From Sediminibacterium magnilacihabitans (lineage in GTDB: Bacteria > Bacteroidota > Bacteroidia > Chitinophagales > Chitinophagaceae): a DNA stretch of 64,000 nt. Where the stretch lies: positions 1 to 64,000 of the forward strand of contig PVEQ01000003.1 of assembly GCA_002973575.1 (NCBI GenBank), written 5' to 3'. The notes under the pieces are model-generated. The model was not told where the DNA came from. It did no database searches and saw only the letters and a list, made by a program, of their open reading frames with translations. Numbering within the stretch: position 1 is the stretch's first letter; every line of letters starts with the position of its first letter. Below are positions 25,236 to 34,544 of this stretch, in pieces. The translations under genes were made by a program, and so were the position numbers.

Positions 25236-27851
25236 TTAAAACTTATAGCGGAAACTCAGTGTGGGAATGACAGGAATAAAAGAAACCTGTTTAACAACAG
25301 CCTGGTGTGTTCCCGGGTCAATGGCGCGATAGGCAAAGAACACGTTGTTCTGGGCATACACATTATAAACTGAAAGCGTCCATTCCGCTTCCCTGCTGCC
25401 CGTCCTGGTTTCTTTAACGAGTTTGTAGCTCAGCGATAAATCGAGCCGGTCATAAGGCGCCAGCCGGTAACTATTTACTTCGAGGGTTTGTGTAGGCACT
25501 CCCCCACCGCCACTTCCGTTGTCGTCGTCATATAATGGGTTGCCTCCAGTGGAGCCTGGTGGGTTGGTAGTCAGTGTTTGAATGGTGAAGGCCCTGCCGC
25601 TGGCGGCAAAAAAATTGGCAGCCGCCCGCCAGTGTTTATTGAAAGTGTAGGCACCTGTAAGATAAAAGCTGTGCCTCCGGTCATATGCAAAAGGAAACTC
25701 CCGGCCCAAGTTCAGCGAATCGAACTGCTGGTAAGCATACGCCAATGAATAGCCCAACCATCCGGTCAATCGCCCCTTTCTTTTCTTCAGGAAAAATTCC
25801 GCTCCATAGCTGCGGCCCTTTCCAAAAATCAGGTTGCTATCAAGGCTCACATCCACTGTAGGTGAAGTGCCTCCTCTGAATAACAATTGATTCTCCATCG
25901 CTTTGTAATAAACTTCAACACTGGCCTGAAAACTATTGTTACTGAAGTTGTTAAAGAGACCAAGAGAATACTGTTGTGCCGACTGCGGTTTTACCATGCC
26001 ACTGCTGCCGATCCATATTTCTGCGGGGAAAGAAGCGTTATAACTCTGTACCAGGTGAATGTACTGGTGCATCTGTGTATACGACAATTTGATACTGGTG
26101 GCAGGGCTCACAAGGTAACGCAACGATACGCGCGGCTCTATATCTGTATATCGAATACTATCGGAATAGAAGACCGGCGCCCGCACGCCCAGGTACAGGT
26201 TCAACCGGTTATTGAACCGTATCTCATCGCTCAGGTAAGCGGCTACACGTGCCGTAAGGTGTTCCGGAATTTCATCGGGTTTGATGTTGTTGATATTACC
26301 CGAAGGAGGAATTTTATTCGAGAATGTTGCCGGAAATAATTGTTGCCGCAAAAAATTAATCCCTCCTTTGATGCGGTGTGCCTGACTGGGATAGTAATAA
26401 AAATCAACCTTAGCATTGATATCCCTGATGCCCGAATACAATTGGGCAAAATAATCATCCTGCAAAGCGGAAAGCAATTGGTAATAGTTATTGTACATCA
26501 CCGATGTATTGGCAAACAACCGCTTGCTGAACAAATGGTTCCAGCGTAATGCAAACACTTCATTACCAAACTTATTGCCATAAGTGATGGAGGTGGTATC
26601 ATCCGGCTGATCTTGGAAAGTATTTCTGTCCTGCCCCTTATAATAACTCAGCAATATCCTGTCACGCTCAGAAAACTGCCAGTTCACTTTGGCGTTCACG
26701 TCGTAAAAAGCATAGTTGCTGTAATAATTACTTTTTACATTAAAAGCCTGTAAGAGATAATCCAGCATGCTTCTCCGGGCTGATACAAGAAAAGATGCTT
26801 TTTTCTTTTTGAGTGGACCATACAATGTCAGTCCCGATACAATGCTGCCCGCCTGCACCACACCGCCAAAATGCTCGTTACTGCCGTCGTTCATGGCAAT
26901 ATCGAGTACCGAACTCACATGATCTCCATAGGAAGCAGGGAAACCACCTTTGAGCAAAGAAGCTCTTTTTATGACCGCTCCATTAAAAATACTCACCGGC
27001 TCAAACAAATGACTGGGATTATACAAAGTAGCTTCATCGAGTTGAATTAAATTTTGTCCGGCGTTTCCCCCTCGTACAAAAAATCCCGGCGTTCCTTCCA
27101 TGCCTGCATGAACCCCCGGCTGCATCTCCACTGAGCTGATCACATCACCTGTTCCGCTCACAGACGGTGCATTCGTAAGCATATCGGTAGAAATATCTAC
27201 CAGGCCTAACTGGTTCAGCCGCAGGTTTTCACTGCTCTTGTCATCTGTCACTACTACATGCGACAACACAGAATCCTGCCGCGCCATCAACCCAATGTTC
27301 ATCGCAGTATTGCGTGTAGCATTCAGCTTCCGATCTTCTGTACGGTAGCCCACATAAGATACCTGCATTTCCAAATTGGCATTCCTGGGAACAGTCAGCG
27401 CATAGAATCCATAGTTGTTGGATACGGTACCTGTTTTTTGTGCCGGCAGGTACACGTCCGCACCAATTAAAAGCTCGCCGGTGCTGGCATCTTTTACATA
27501 ACCGTTGACCACTATTTTATCGGCTGCATTATTGTTCTGCAATACGATCTGATTGCCGATGATATTATAAGTGATGTCTGTGCCCTGCAACAATATTTTC
27601 AATAAAGCAGTCAGGGATATGGGCCCTGATGTATAACTCACCCGTTTCTTCAGTTCCGGCAGATCGGTATTATATGCAAACCGGTAACCTGTTTGCTTTT
27701 CAATCAGGCTGAATACCTGTTCAATCGGCTGATTATTGATATTGAGTTGGATGGTAGCGGTAGTGATAACAGACTGCGCATAAAGCCTCTTCCCTGTAAA
27801 CATAATACAGGAACAGCACAGCATACATGCAGTGATAAAAAATCGGGGCAT
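25236..27851 (-). CDS. TonB-dependent outer-membrane receptor with STN signalling domain (FecA-like)
   Basis: This 871-residue protein has a signal peptide. An N-terminal secretin/TonB short N-terminal domain follows (IEQVFSLIEKQTGYRFAYNTDLPEL), as in FecA-type transducers. Next are a carboxypeptidase-regulatory domain (VNGYVKDASTGELLIGADVYLP) and a plug domain (FFVRGGNAGQNLIQLDEATLYNPSH). A beta-barrel ends in phenylalanine (LSFRYKF). The plug lacks the long SusC-specific stretch and no susD follows, so this is not a polysaccharide-utilisation pair. It is 1 bp after the fecR gene, and together with the sigma factor it forms a cell-surface signalling system. The ligand is unknown. Confidence 0.9.
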   Translation of the reverse strand: MPRFFITACMLCCSCIMFTGKRLYAQSVITTATIQLNINNQPIEQVFSLIEKQTGYRFAYNTDLPELKKRVSYTSGPISLTALLKILLQGTDITYNIIGNQIVLQNNNAADKIVVNGYVKDASTGELLIGADVYLPAQKTGTVSNNYGFYALTVPRNANLEMQVSYVGYRTEDRKLNATRNTAMNIGLMARQDSVLSHVVVTDDKSSENLRLNQLGLVDISTDMLTNAPSVSGTGDVISSVEMQPGVHAGMEGTPGFFVRGGNAGQNLIQLDEATLYNPSHLFEPVSIFNGAVIKRASLLKGGFPASYGDHVSSVLDIAMNDGSNEHFGGVVQAGSIVSGLTLYGPLKKKKASFLVSARRSMLDYLLQAFNVKSNYYSNYAFYDVNAKVNWQFSERDRILLSYYKGQDRNTFQDQPDDTTSITYGNKFGNEVFALRWNHLFSKRLFANTSVMYNNYYQLLSALQDDYFAQLYSGIRDINAKVDFYYYPSQAHRIKGGINFLRQQLFPATFSNKIPPSGNINNIKPDEIPEHLTARVAAYLSDEIRFNNRLNLYLGVRAPVFYSDSIRYTDIEPRVSLRYLVSPATSIKLSYTQMHQYIHLVQSYNASFPAEIWIGSSGMVKPQSAQQYSLGLFNNFSNNSFQASVEVYYKAMENQLLFRGGTSPTVDVSLDSNLIFGKGRSYGAEFFLKKRKGRLTGWLGYSLAYAYQQFDSLNLGREFPFAYDRRHSFYLTGAYTFNKHWRAAANFFAASGRAFTIQTLTTNPPGSTGGNPLYDDDNGSGGGGVPTQTLEVNSYRLAPYDRLDLSLSYKLVKETRTGSREAEWTLSVYNVYAQNNVFFAYRAIDPGTHQAVVKQVSFIPVIPTLSFRYKF

Positions 27852-27852
27852 C

Positions 27853-28869
27853 CTATTTGTTTTCTTTGTCCTTCAGTATAATAATGCCGTTTTTATCGGT
27901 ATAGTCAAGGTTGAGTGATGTACAAATGACCTGCAATGCTTTATCGAACGACAGTCCCTGTAAATCGGCTTTCAGTTTTCTTTCGCCGATGGCAGTGCTG
28001 CCCAATTGTATTTTCTTTCCGTACACTTTCTCTATTTGTTTCACTACATCTGTAAGGACCGTATGATCGAAATACAACAGGTTTTCACGGTTGGTAACAC
28101 CCTGGTCAGACGACGGCGCCCATTCTGTAAAATTTTTTTTCACCACATCATAAGCCAGGCTCATGCCGGCCGATAATTCCCTCGTCTCCTGGTTATCCTT
28201 TCCCCAAAAAGCTACTTTACCGCTGATGACCGCCAGCTTTATCGTATCGGGCGAACGCCGGATATTGAAACTGGTACCGATATCCTTCACACTCGATTCG
28301 TCCATGTTTACCAGGAAAGGTAAATTCGCATTGTGTATTACTTTAAAAAAGGCCTCTCCTTTTATTAGTTGCACCGCCCTTTCGTGCTGGTTATAACGGC
28401 CCCCCACCCTCACTTCGGTATATGGCTGCATGGTAATACTCGATCCGTCTGGCAAAGCGATCTCCCTTTGTGTAGTAGTAGTGGCGTAAACCTGCTCGCT
28501 TCTGTCCGGCAAGAGGTACCAGACAATACCTGCGGCCATGACGAGTAAAACGGCTGCTATTGCTGTCCACTTCCGTATGAAATGCCCTTTCCCTGAACGC
28601 ATGATGACTACAGGCGCGGTTGTCTTCTCCTGTAATTGTTGCATCAGTGAGTCCCAGGCAGTTGCTTCATCGGCAGCCTGGTAAGCAGAAAAATCTGCCA
28701 GGCGGACGGCCCAGAGCTCCCTGGCCCGCTGATAGGTCTCCCGGTTAGCAGTACTTTCAGCAAGCCATTGTTGCAGCCTGGCGTCCTCTTCAGCAGGAAA
28801 ATCCGGCTGTAAAGAATCGGCGATCAGGTCCCAGGGGATATTATGTTCAGATAAAGAATCCATTTTCAT
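27853..28869 (-). CDS. FecR family anti-sigma factor
   Basis: The 338-residue membrane protein transmits a signal from the outer-membrane receptor to the ECF sigma factor. It has an N-terminal cytoplasmic helical domain, one transmembrane segment (WTAIAAVLLVMAAGIVWYLL, about 103-122), and a periplasmic FecR domain (EIALPDGSSITMQPYTEVRV, QLIKGEAFFKV, VKDIGTSFNIR). The C-terminal DUF4974 domain (LKADLQGLSFDKALQVICTSL) contacts the receptor's STN domain. It sits between sigma factor and receptor, the standard order. Confidence 0.94.
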   Translation of the reverse strand: MKMDSLSEHNIPWDLIADSLQPDFPAEEDARLQQWLAESTANRETYQRARELWAVRLADFSAYQAADEATAWDSLMQQLQEKTTAPVVIMRSGKGHFIRKWTAIAAVLLVMAAGIVWYLLPDRSEQVYATTTTQREIALPDGSSITMQPYTEVRVGGRYNQHERAVQLIKGEAFFKVIHNANLPFLVNMDESSVKDIGTSFNIRRSPDTIKLAVISGKVAFWGKDNQETRELSAGMSLAYDVVKKNFTEWAPSSDQGVTNRENLLYFDHTVLTDVVKQIEKVYGKKIQLGSTAIGERKLKADLQGLSFDKALQVICTSLNLDYTDKNGIIILKDKENK

Positions 28870-28903
28870 TCAATATGACAATCAAAAACTACCAAGGTCC
28901 TGG

Positions 28904-29488
28904 TCAATCCCTGAAAAAAAATAATTTCAGCAAGACAATGCCAATAACCAGCAGCTCTCCTGTCACTTTATGTAATTGTTTTAAAGCGTATGTAATATGA
29001 TTTTTTACTGTTTTGATGGAAATACCCAACTGGTCGGCAATTTCCTGTTGCTTCAGCTGCTCAAAACGACTCAGGCAAAACACCCGCCTGCACTGGTCAG
29101 GTAGCTGATCGATGGCTTTGTACAGGGCCGCCTTGAGCTCGTTTTCTTCCATCTGCCGCAACTCATAGGTGGCATCATGCTGCAAGGAATACTGCAAAGA
29201 CCGTATTTGCGCCAGGTCCCTTTTCTGTTTCTGCAACTGGTTGAGGCTCCTGTTGATCACAGCCCGGTAGATATAAGATACCAGCGATTTTTCAATGATG
29301 ATCTCAGCGCTGTCTTCCCACAATTTCATGAACACATCATTTACCACTTCCTGCGAAGTATCTGCATCTTTTAAATATTGAAAAGCCATCAAAAAAAAGC
29401 GCTTGTAGGCCGACCGGTAAAATTCCTCAAATGCCCTGATGTCTTTTTGCTGTATGCGTATCCAGATAGCTGATTCTTCAGGGGTCAT
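28904..29488 (-). CDS. RNA polymerase ECF-type sigma factor
   Basis: This 194-residue sigma-70 family protein has region 2 (FEEFYRSAYKRFFLMAFQYLKD and EVVNDVFMKLWED) and region 4 (LPDQCRRVFCLSRFEQLKQQEIADQLGISIKTVKNHITYALKQL). It contains no region 3, as expected for ECF sigma factors. It is first in the sigma/fecR/TonB-receptor string and should direct transcription of the receptor, and perhaps of the divergent outer-membrane-protein gene at 29594, once FecR releases it. It ends in a hydrophobic tail (LLVIGIVLLKLFFF). Confidence 0.93.
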   Translation of the reverse strand: MTPEESAIWIRIQQKDIRAFEEFYRSAYKRFFLMAFQYLKDADTSQEVVNDVFMKLWEDSAEIIIEKSLVSYIYRAVINRSLNQLQKQKRDLAQIRSLQYSLQHDATYELRQMEENELKAALYKAIDQLPDQCRRVFCLSRFEQLKQQEIADQLGISIKTVKNHITYALKQLHKVTGELLVIGIVLLKLFFFRD

Positions 29489-29555
29489 GCAGATAAATAA
29501 AAGTTAATGGATTAAAGATAATTATTTTTTTTTGATTAGGACCATGCGGCCTGTT

Positions 29556-29579
29556 TGATTGTCTTTTTACTGACAATCA
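29556..29579. promoter_or_regulatory. 8-bp perfect inverted repeat upstream of the DUF5686 gene
   Basis: TGATTGTC (29556-29563) and GACAATCA (29572-29579) form a perfect dyad with an 8-base spacer (TTTTTACT), ending 14 bp before the ATG at 29594. It lies in the divergent region between the ECF sigma gene and the DUF5686 gene. It could be an operator or a 5'-leader hairpin affecting translation. Only the symmetry is seen; no regulator is identified. Confidence 0.5.
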
Positions 29580-29593
29580 TTCAACGGATAAAT

Positions 29594-32116
29594 ATGCAAA
29601 AAAACTGTACCCGCTTTTTATTGCTCTTTTTGGTTATGGGATGCACTGTTTCTGTAAAGGGACAGCTCATCTCCATAAGCGGTACATTGAAAGATTCGCT
29701 GACACAAGCCCCGTTGGTATATTGTTCTGTAAAAGCTACCAACCTGAGAAAAGGCGCGATCACCGATAGCTTAGGGCATTTTGAGCTGATGGTAAGTCCT
29801 GATATCGATTCCATGCGGTTCAGCATGATGGGGTATCAAACCATTACGCGGGCGATCACAAAGAAAACTTCTCAGGAAATCAATCTCTCCCTCACACCTG
29901 AAACCAATACATTGACAGAAGTAGTGGTTTATCCGAAAGGATATGACCCCGCTGTTCATCTTTTCAAAAAAATATTGGAGCACAAAGAACAGAACAACCC
30001 TGCTCATTTCAATAACTATCAATCCGAAGTCTATGACAAATTACAATTCGAAGCGGGTAATTTTTCCGAAAAAGCTATCGGAAGCCGCTTACTTAAGCCT
30101 TTCTCTTTTGTTTTCACCCATACGGATCCTGGTGCCAGCCCCGCTAAGCCCCGGGTGCCCTTATTTATTACCGAAAGCCTGGCCGATTATTATTACAGTA
30201 AAAAACTGGGAAAAGAAAAGACCATTTACAAAGCGAGGCAGGTAACAGGCATACGGAATGAAACCGTTATCCAATACCTGGATGACCTGAAACAACAGAT
30301 AAACCTGTACGACAATTACCTGATGTTGATGAAAGTATCGTTCATCAGTCCCCTCGCCGATAATGGTTTGAGTTATTACAAATACCACATAGAGGAAAGA
30401 AAGACCATCGGTAACCGGAAATATTTCCGGCTCAGCTTTCGCCCTTTGCACAGCAGCAGTAATACTTTTTTCGGCGAATGCTGGGTGATAGACAGAACCT
30501 ATGCCCTGCAATCCATCAGCGTGCAAATGAATGCCGGCGCCAATATCAACTGGGTGAAAGACATCGCGCTGTCGCAGGATTTTATGCCATTGGGAGCTGA
30601 TTCAGCCATGGCGATCACTAAGACAATGCTCTCCATTAATTTCATCACGCTTTCAAAAAAATCGCTGGGCTTCACAGGCACGCGTAGCTCCTACTACCGG
30701 AACATACGGATCAACGATGCAGTGACTGACAGTGTTTTATTACAGTTGGCAATTGCAGACCAACCGGTCATTACACAACCCGGCAAACAATTTTGGGAAC
30801 AGCATCGCTTTGCACCGCTTACCTCCAGGGAACAATGGGCCTATACTATGATCGATTCTATCAGGAAAGTACCTGCGTATACCACTTACCGTAATATGCT
30901 TACAGCGCTGGGAACCGGTTATTACCCGGCGGGTAAAATAGATATCGGTAACCTGTACAAAACTTTTACTGCCAATATCATTGAAGGCCCTCGTTTAAAT
31001 CTTGGTTTCCGCACCAATGCCAACTTTAGCAAGTGGTATCAGTTCAGGGGCTATGCAGGATTGGGTATGAAGTACAACACATTCAAATATGCGCTCAGTC
31101 ATTTGTTTATCCTCAACAGAAAAAATTGGGAAACCGTACGGTTGAGTTATGAAGATGATTTTACGCCTTTGTCAGACCACCTCAACGAGCTCAATGAGAA
31201 TTCCATTTTCGGCGCTTTGATGCGCAGGGTGCCAAGAGGGCATATTCAGCTCGTCAACACCGAGCAGGCCAAAATACAATACCAACATTTTTACCAGAAT
31301 GGATTTTCTGTTCAGCTCTCGCTGGACAAGCGCGTGTTATCGCCCGCTTTCAATACCTATTATACTTATGGAAAATTTACGCCGAATATTGTACACCTTG
31401 CATATCCACACCAGGGCAAGACCTATAAAGTGTCCGAAGCATCTGTTGGTATCAGGTATGCATACAAAGAGAAGATCTATGCCGGACCTTTTACAAGGCT
31501 CAGCCTCGGCAGCAAATACCCGATTGTTGAATTTAAATACACACATGGTTTTCAGGTAGAAGGCGGCATGCTGCAGAGTGATTTCGGTTACAATCAATAC
31601 CGGTTATCGGTTTCACAACAGGTGAACATTCCTTCGCTGGGTAAGATCAATTATACATTGGAAGGAGGAATCACCGACGGTACATTACCCATACTCTTGC
31701 TTGATGTAGCAAAAGGAAACGATACTTATTATTACAACCGCTATGCATTCAATAACATGAACCGTTATGAATTCGTGAGCGATCATTATGCCAGTCTGTT
31801 GTTGGAACATCATTGGGGTGGCTTCCCCTTCAACCGCTTGCCGCTGTTAAAAAAAGCGAATTGGAGAACCGTCACCAGTTTCCGCGCGCTTAGCGGCAGC
31901 ATGACGGATGCGAATAAAACAGCCAACAAATTCTGCGACAATGCCCTCACCTATCATTTTATCGTACCCGATAAAATACCGTACATGGAAACAGGCGTGG
32001 GTATCGAAAACATATTCCGTGTGATAAGAGTAGATGCTATCTGGCGGCTCACCTACCGCGACAGGCCGGGCATTGTGAATTTCGGACTCAAAGCATCCCT
32101 GCAATTCAATTTCTGA
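29594..32116 (+). CDS. DUF5686 / carboxypeptidase-like regulatory domain outer-membrane protein
   Basis: The 840-residue protein starts with a signal peptide (MQKNCTRFLLLFLVMGCTVSVKGQ). A carboxypeptidase-regulatory-like domain follows (ISISGTLKDSLTQAPLVYCSVKATNLRKGAITDSLGHFEL), then the DUF5686 region with repeated hydrophobic beta strands of an outer-membrane barrel. The last residues are LKASLQFNF, with a terminal phenylalanine typical of barrel insertion. I chose the ATG at 29594 over an earlier in-frame start at 29555, since the signal peptide begins there. Function in the family is unknown. It is divergent from the ECF sigma gene. Confidence 0.83.
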   Translation: MQKNCTRFLLLFLVMGCTVSVKGQLISISGTLKDSLTQAPLVYCSVKATNLRKGAITDSLGHFELMVSPDIDSMRFSMMGYQTITRAITKKTSQEINLSLTPETNTLTEVVVYPKGYDPAVHLFKKILEHKEQNNPAHFNNYQSEVYDKLQFEAGNFSEKAIGSRLLKPFSFVFTHTDPGASPAKPRVPLFITESLADYYYSKKLGKEKTIYKARQVTGIRNETVIQYLDDLKQQINLYDNYLMLMKVSFISPLADNGLSYYKYHIEERKTIGNRKYFRLSFRPLHSSSNTFFGECWVIDRTYALQSISVQMNAGANINWVKDIALSQDFMPLGADSAMAITKTMLSINFITLSKKSLGFTGTRSSYYRNIRINDAVTDSVLLQLAIADQPVITQPGKQFWEQHRFAPLTSREQWAYTMIDSIRKVPAYTTYRNMLTALGTGYYPAGKIDIGNLYKTFTANIIEGPRLNLGFRTNANFSKWYQFRGYAGLGMKYNTFKYALSHLFILNRKNWETVRLSYEDDFTPLSDHLNELNENSIFGALMRRVPRGHIQLVNTEQAKIQYQHFYQNGFSVQLSLDKRVLSPAFNTYYTYGKFTPNIVHLAYPHQGKTYKVSEASVGIRYAYKEKIYAGPFTRLSLGSKYPIVEFKYTHGFQVEGGMLQSDFGYNQYRLSVSQQVNIPSLGKINYTLEGGITDGTLPILLLDVAKGNDTYYYNRYAFNNMNRYEFVSDHYASLLLEHHWGGFPFNRLPLLKKANWRTVTSFRALSGSMTDANKTANKFCDNALTYHFIVPDKIPYMETGVGIENIFRVIRVDAIWRLTYRDRPGIVNFGLKASLQFNF

Positions 32117-32142
32117 TATTTCATACAACTAAACCCTGCTTT

Positions 32143-33678
32143 ATGTTTATCAAATATCTGTTGATTTTTCCTGTACTGTTTTACTCCTGTTCCTGTAACA
32201 AAGAATATTCTTTTACCCGGCCGGACCAGCAACCGCCTGTTCCTTCGCTTCATACTTATTATGTAGATGGCGCAACCGGCAACGACCAGAACGATGGTCT
32301 CAGCCTGGCGCGGGCCTGGAAAACCATCCAACAATCTTTTAATGCTGCACAACCCGGCAGTACCGTTGTCATCAGGGGAGGCACTTATTATGAAGAACTG
32401 GTGGTGTACGTGAGCGGAAAACCGGACTATCCCATCACTTTTACCAACTACGCACAGGAAAAAGTAATGATCGATGGCTCAAAGATCCGAGGTAACACCA
32501 TCCTGTCCATCACAGATAAAGGTTTCCTGGTTTTTAAAAACCTGGTAATACAAAATATTACCAGGAACAATGCCCGGGGCATCCTGGTTTTGGCCAGCCC
32601 TAATGGAGCAGCCGGCGCCCTTCATTTCCGTAATATCCGCTTTCAGAACATCAACTGGACCAACAACGCGCAGTCTATTCCCGGCGCCAACGACAATGCA
32701 CAGCCTTTCATTGCATTAGGACGTGGATTGACGCAAGACAATGCTATTAGCAACCTGGTCATCGATAGTTGCGAATTCAGTCATAATATCACAGGCTTCA
32801 GTGAGTCTTTATCGGTCGATGGCAATGTAGATGGATTTTTTATTACCCATAACAAAGTACACGACAACACCAATATTGGCATTGCTGCAGAAGGGCATTA
32901 TGGAACAAGCGCTACCGCTTCACTGGATCAGGCAAGAGAGGGCGTCATCAGCGAAAATATTTGTTACAATAATGTTTCGCTTTATGCAACAAGCGGTGGT
33001 ATTTATGTAGATGGTGGAAGAGATATCCGGGTAGACAGGAATGCCAGTTTTCAGAATGGCTACGGAATAGAAGTCGGCAATGAAAAAGACGGCACTACCA
33101 GTAATATCAGTGTTACCAATAACCTGATCTACCGGAACAAGGTTTCCGGACTTGCTATCGGTGGATACGATCCCAAAACTACCGGACAGGTGGTTGACTG
33201 TATTTTCCGGAACAACAGTTTTTATCAAAACAATACCAACCTCGATGGTTCAGGTGAACTGTATATTACAAAAGCATCCCGTTGCGTGATCGGAAACAAT
33301 GTGTTTTATACCAACAACCAAAACCTGCTGTTTTCCCTAGTCGATATCTTGCCACAATCCGGTATCAGCCTCGATTACAACGATTGGTTTACTGTTGGAG
33401 CTGATGCCGGAAAAACCTGGATCAACTGGCGCAGCCGGCAGTTCAATTCGTTTAAAAATTATAGAGCGGGTACGCAGCAAGAGGCACATTCTATTTTCGC
33501 CGACCCGCTTTTCAGCAACGTTGGAACACCAATTCCCGATCTTCATTTACAAACAATGAGCCCTTGTTTGCAACAGGGAAACCCTGCATGGATCATACTT
33601 CCGGCTGAAAGAGACTACGATGGAAAGCCCCGGGTCGTGAATGGAAAAGCAGATATGGGTGCGTATCAACGTCAATGA
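32143..33678 (+). CDS. Lipoprotein with right-handed parallel beta-helix (DUF1565-like)
   Basis: This 511-residue protein has a lipoprotein signal (MFIKYLLIFPVLFYSCSC) followed by the DUF1565/pectin-lyase-like start YYVDGATGNDQNDGLSLARAWKTIQQSFNAAQPGSTVVIRGGTYYEEL. The rest shows repeated short strands (for example the VIDSCEFSHN, ISENICYNNV and VTNNLIYRNKVSGLAIGG segments) that stack into a beta-helix. Proteins of this shape bind or cleave polysaccharides, but I see no clear lyase active site. It ends with PRVVNGKADMGAYQRQ, a common end in this group. It lies 26 bp after the DUF5686 gene and may share its transcript. Confidence 0.85.
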   Translation: MFIKYLLIFPVLFYSCSCNKEYSFTRPDQQPPVPSLHTYYVDGATGNDQNDGLSLARAWKTIQQSFNAAQPGSTVVIRGGTYYEELVVYVSGKPDYPITFTNYAQEKVMIDGSKIRGNTILSITDKGFLVFKNLVIQNITRNNARGILVLASPNGAAGALHFRNIRFQNINWTNNAQSIPGANDNAQPFIALGRGLTQDNAISNLVIDSCEFSHNITGFSESLSVDGNVDGFFITHNKVHDNTNIGIAAEGHYGTSATASLDQAREGVISENICYNNVSLYATSGGIYVDGGRDIRVDRNASFQNGYGIEVGNEKDGTTSNISVTNNLIYRNKVSGLAIGGYDPKTTGQVVDCIFRNNSFYQNNTNLDGSGELYITKASRCVIGNNVFYTNNQNLLFSLVDILPQSGISLDYNDWFTVGADAGKTWINWRSRQFNSFKNYRAGTQQEAHSIFADPLFSNVGTPIPDLHLQTMSPCLQQGNPAWIILPAERDYDGKPRVVNGKADMGAYQRQ

Positions 33679-33730
33679 GCAAGCATGTAATAAAAGTTCC
33701 GCAAAATGTCAACCGTTATTTGACGGTGAA

Positions 33731-33770
33731 AGAAAAATTCGGTGTTTTGGACAGAAAAATTCAGTGTTTT
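33731..33770. promoter_or_regulatory. Two 18-bp direct repeats upstream of the eCIS operon, 22 bp apart
   Basis: Copies at 33731-33748 and 33753-33770 read AGAAAAATTC(G/A)GTGTTTT and differ at one base. The 22-bp start-to-start spacing places both on nearly the same face of the helix, as for a protein that binds as two adjacent subunits. They lie in the 270-bp region between the beta-helix lipoprotein gene and the first eCIS gene. A TACTTTAG box at 33810-33817, one mismatch from the Bacteroidota TAnnTTTG element, lies 40 bp downstream. The region also holds an A-run at 33887-33896 but no other gene. Confidence 0.55.
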
Positions 33771-33948
33771 TTTCTTCAGATTCAGGTAAAAAATACAGAA
33801 TTGTTTTTCTACTTTAGTGCCCGTTAAGTACCCCTTTCGTCTGGATTTCCCCTCTTTCTATTTCAACGTTTCAGAGAAGCAGCTTAAAAAAAAAATAAAA
33901 GGCGCAGGATATTGCTATCGTAGTATCCTGGTAAAATCCAATATCCTT

Positions 33949-34536
33949 ATGATTGCCGAAACGTTTAAATTCCTTAGCGAAGAGCTCAACGGTTACCTAT
34001 CGCAAAAGCTGGGTGTTACTACAGACCAGCGCCTTGTGCTGGGTAATATAGGCAAAGTGTCTGACAACGATACCAGCGGCACCAACACACTTACCGGGAA
34101 AGCCATTCTTTCACTGATCAATGTAGAAGAAGACCGTATTACCAAGCAACAGGATAATTACCTCAAATCCGATACGCAGGTAACCTATAAGAATCCCCCA
34201 CTCTATTTGAACCTCTATGTGCTGTTCGCCATCAACCGGACCGATTACAGCGATTCACTCAAATGGCTGGCGTATATCATACAGTTTTTCCAACAGCAGC
34301 ATGTATTCACCCCTGCCAGCAACCCCAATCTCGACGGCCGTATTCAGAAACTGATCGTTGACCTGTACAACCTCAATTTTGAACAGATCAACCAGTTGTG
34401 GAGTGTGATCGGTGGTAAGTACCTGCCTTCGGTAGTATATAAAATAAGACAGGTAGTGATAGATGAAAATGCCATTGAGTATGAAAGTGGTTTCATACAG
34501 GAGATCGATATTTCAATACCACAGAACTATAAATAG
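33949..34536 (+). CDS. eCIS tube/sheath terminator or cap protein, DUF4255 (Pvc16/Afp16-like)
   Basis: The 195-residue product matches DUF4255, the family of the Pvc16/Afp16 terminator that caps and fixes the length of the contractile tube. Visible family segments are ETFKFLSEELNGYLSQKLG, ILSLINVEEDRI, NPPLYLNLYVLFAINRTDYSDSLKWLAYIIQFFQQQHVFTP and a C-terminal strand (GFIQEIDISIPQN). The ATG at 33949 begins at the family start; an in-frame extension to 33817 carries no family sequence and is rich in lysine. It is first in the eCIS operon, 9 bp from the next gene. Confidence 0.9.
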   Translation: MIAETFKFLSEELNGYLSQKLGVTTDQRLVLGNIGKVSDNDTSGTNTLTGKAILSLINVEEDRITKQQDNYLKSDTQVTYKNPPLYLNLYVLFAINRTDYSDSLKWLAYIIQFFQQQHVFTPASNPNLDGRIQKLIVDLYNLNFEQINQLWSVIGGKYLPSVVYKIRQVVIDENAIEYESGFIQEIDISIPQNYK

Positions 34537-34544
34537 CAGCCACT

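Noticed and set aside
25236-29488. A SusCD-type polysaccharide utilisation locus
   Set aside because: The TonB receptor is not followed by a SusD gene and no glycoside hydrolases are adjacent; it fits a FecIRA-type signalling unit.
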